Positions 63,685 through 64,000 of a stretch of DNA of 64,000 nucleotides are shown here, in pieces. The first letter of the stretch is position 1, and the number at the start of each line of letters is the position of its first letter. The notes under the pieces are model-generated. The model made no database searches. It saw only the letters and a program-made list of their open reading frames with translations, and was not told where the DNA came from. Source of the DNA: Clostridium punense (lineage in GTDB: Bacteria > Bacillota > Clostridia > Clostridiales > Clostridiaceae); NCBI RefSeq assembly GCF_017874425.1, contig NZ_JAGGLL010000025.1, forward strand, positions 1 to 64,000. Reading direction: 5' to 3'. The position numbers and the translations under genes are program-made.

Positions 63685-64000
63685 TATTATTTCCTCCCTT
63701 AAATCACCGTTTTATATTTATACTAATGTATTGAAGTTTATTTTTAATTAATTTGCTTAATTTATATGTTTATAAAGTTCTTATATCTTTTGTGTTTTAT
63801 TTTTGTGCTTCACTTCATGACTTAATTATAGGAGGATTTGAAATTTAAATATGTGATTGAAATCAAAATAACAATAAAAATAGGATAAGAATTTTAACAT
63901 TCTTACCCCATTTTATATATTTGTTTACTTCTGACACCGTGGTATTTAGGTATTTCCTCGCTCATAACTACTAAAATTAGTAGTATATAGATAACTCTTC
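63685..64000. other. fprA upstream region and a terminator-like hairpin at 63883-63907
   Basis: AT-rich. GGATAAGAAT (63883-63892) pairs with ATTCTTACC (63899-63907), with a T-run on the minus strand (CCTATTTTTATTG), so it probably ends a minus-strand gene beyond the right edge. No ORF seen in this part. Confidence 0.55.

Overview
The window is AT-rich DNA with the gene content of an anaerobic, endospore-forming clostridium (Clostridium sensu stricto type). The evidence is a Csp/SleC spore-germination system, an A-type flavoprotein (FprA), a clostridial ferredoxin, Rho-independent terminators with strong U-tracts, G-rich ribosome binding sites and several TTG/GTG starts. The species cannot be named from the sequence. 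Most genes lie on the minus strand. I saw no rRNA, tRNA, CRISPR array, prophage or complete insertion sequence.

Layout. (1) 0-13 kb: a tandem cluster of six full-length subtilisin-like (S8) proteases of the Csp germination-protease type, plus a free-standing prodomain ORF at the left edge. Five have an intact Asp-His-Ser triad. One (458-2506) has lost all three catalytic residues and is a pseudoprotease. An XRE/S24-like regulator lies just upstream. (2) 13.9-18.8 kb: housekeeping and small genes (DUF3783-like, cyclophilin, glutamate racemase, two small unknowns). (3) 19-28 kb: MarR/MATE efflux pair, a Cys-rich small protein, a UvrD-like/LexA-like fusion protein, a pentapeptide-repeat potassium channel and an orphan sensor kinase. 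(4) 28-34 kb: a four-gene ABC importer of unknown substrate. (5) 34-43 kb: ferredoxin, NCS2 purine permease, glnS, cold-shock protein, HD-GYP and chemotaxis genes. (6) 43-52 kb: FAD/Rieske oxidoreductase, TtcA-like enzyme, a TraB/EreA-like lipoprotein, AEC transporter, topB. (7) 52-59 kb: patatin, polyprenyl diphosphate synthase, an NDH-2/DoxX fusion and a UbiA/MenA-like prenyltransferase, which together suggest a lipid-quinone redox branch. (8) 59.8-61.3 kb: sleC, the cortex-lytic enzyme that Csp proteases activate. (9) 61.4-63.7 kb: an FNR-like regulator and FprA.

The most notable system is the enlarged Csp set together with sleC. In the family, Csp proteases cut pro-SleC during germination to release the active cortex hydrolase, and in C. 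difficile catalytically dead Csp proteins act in germinant signalling. Here five apparently active paralogs, one fully dead paralog and a prodomain-only ORF sit side by side. Most of the full-length proteins share a short C-terminal tail motif. Promoter-like sequences of the mother-cell sigma-E/sigma-K type (AC-N16/17-CATA) precede two csp genes and sleC.

A second theme is dispersed repeats. A 160/177-bp family with terminal inverted repeats has six full copies and two deletion remnants. A second family of roughly 100-130 bp has two copies and a fragment, and a small hairpin repeat may form a third.
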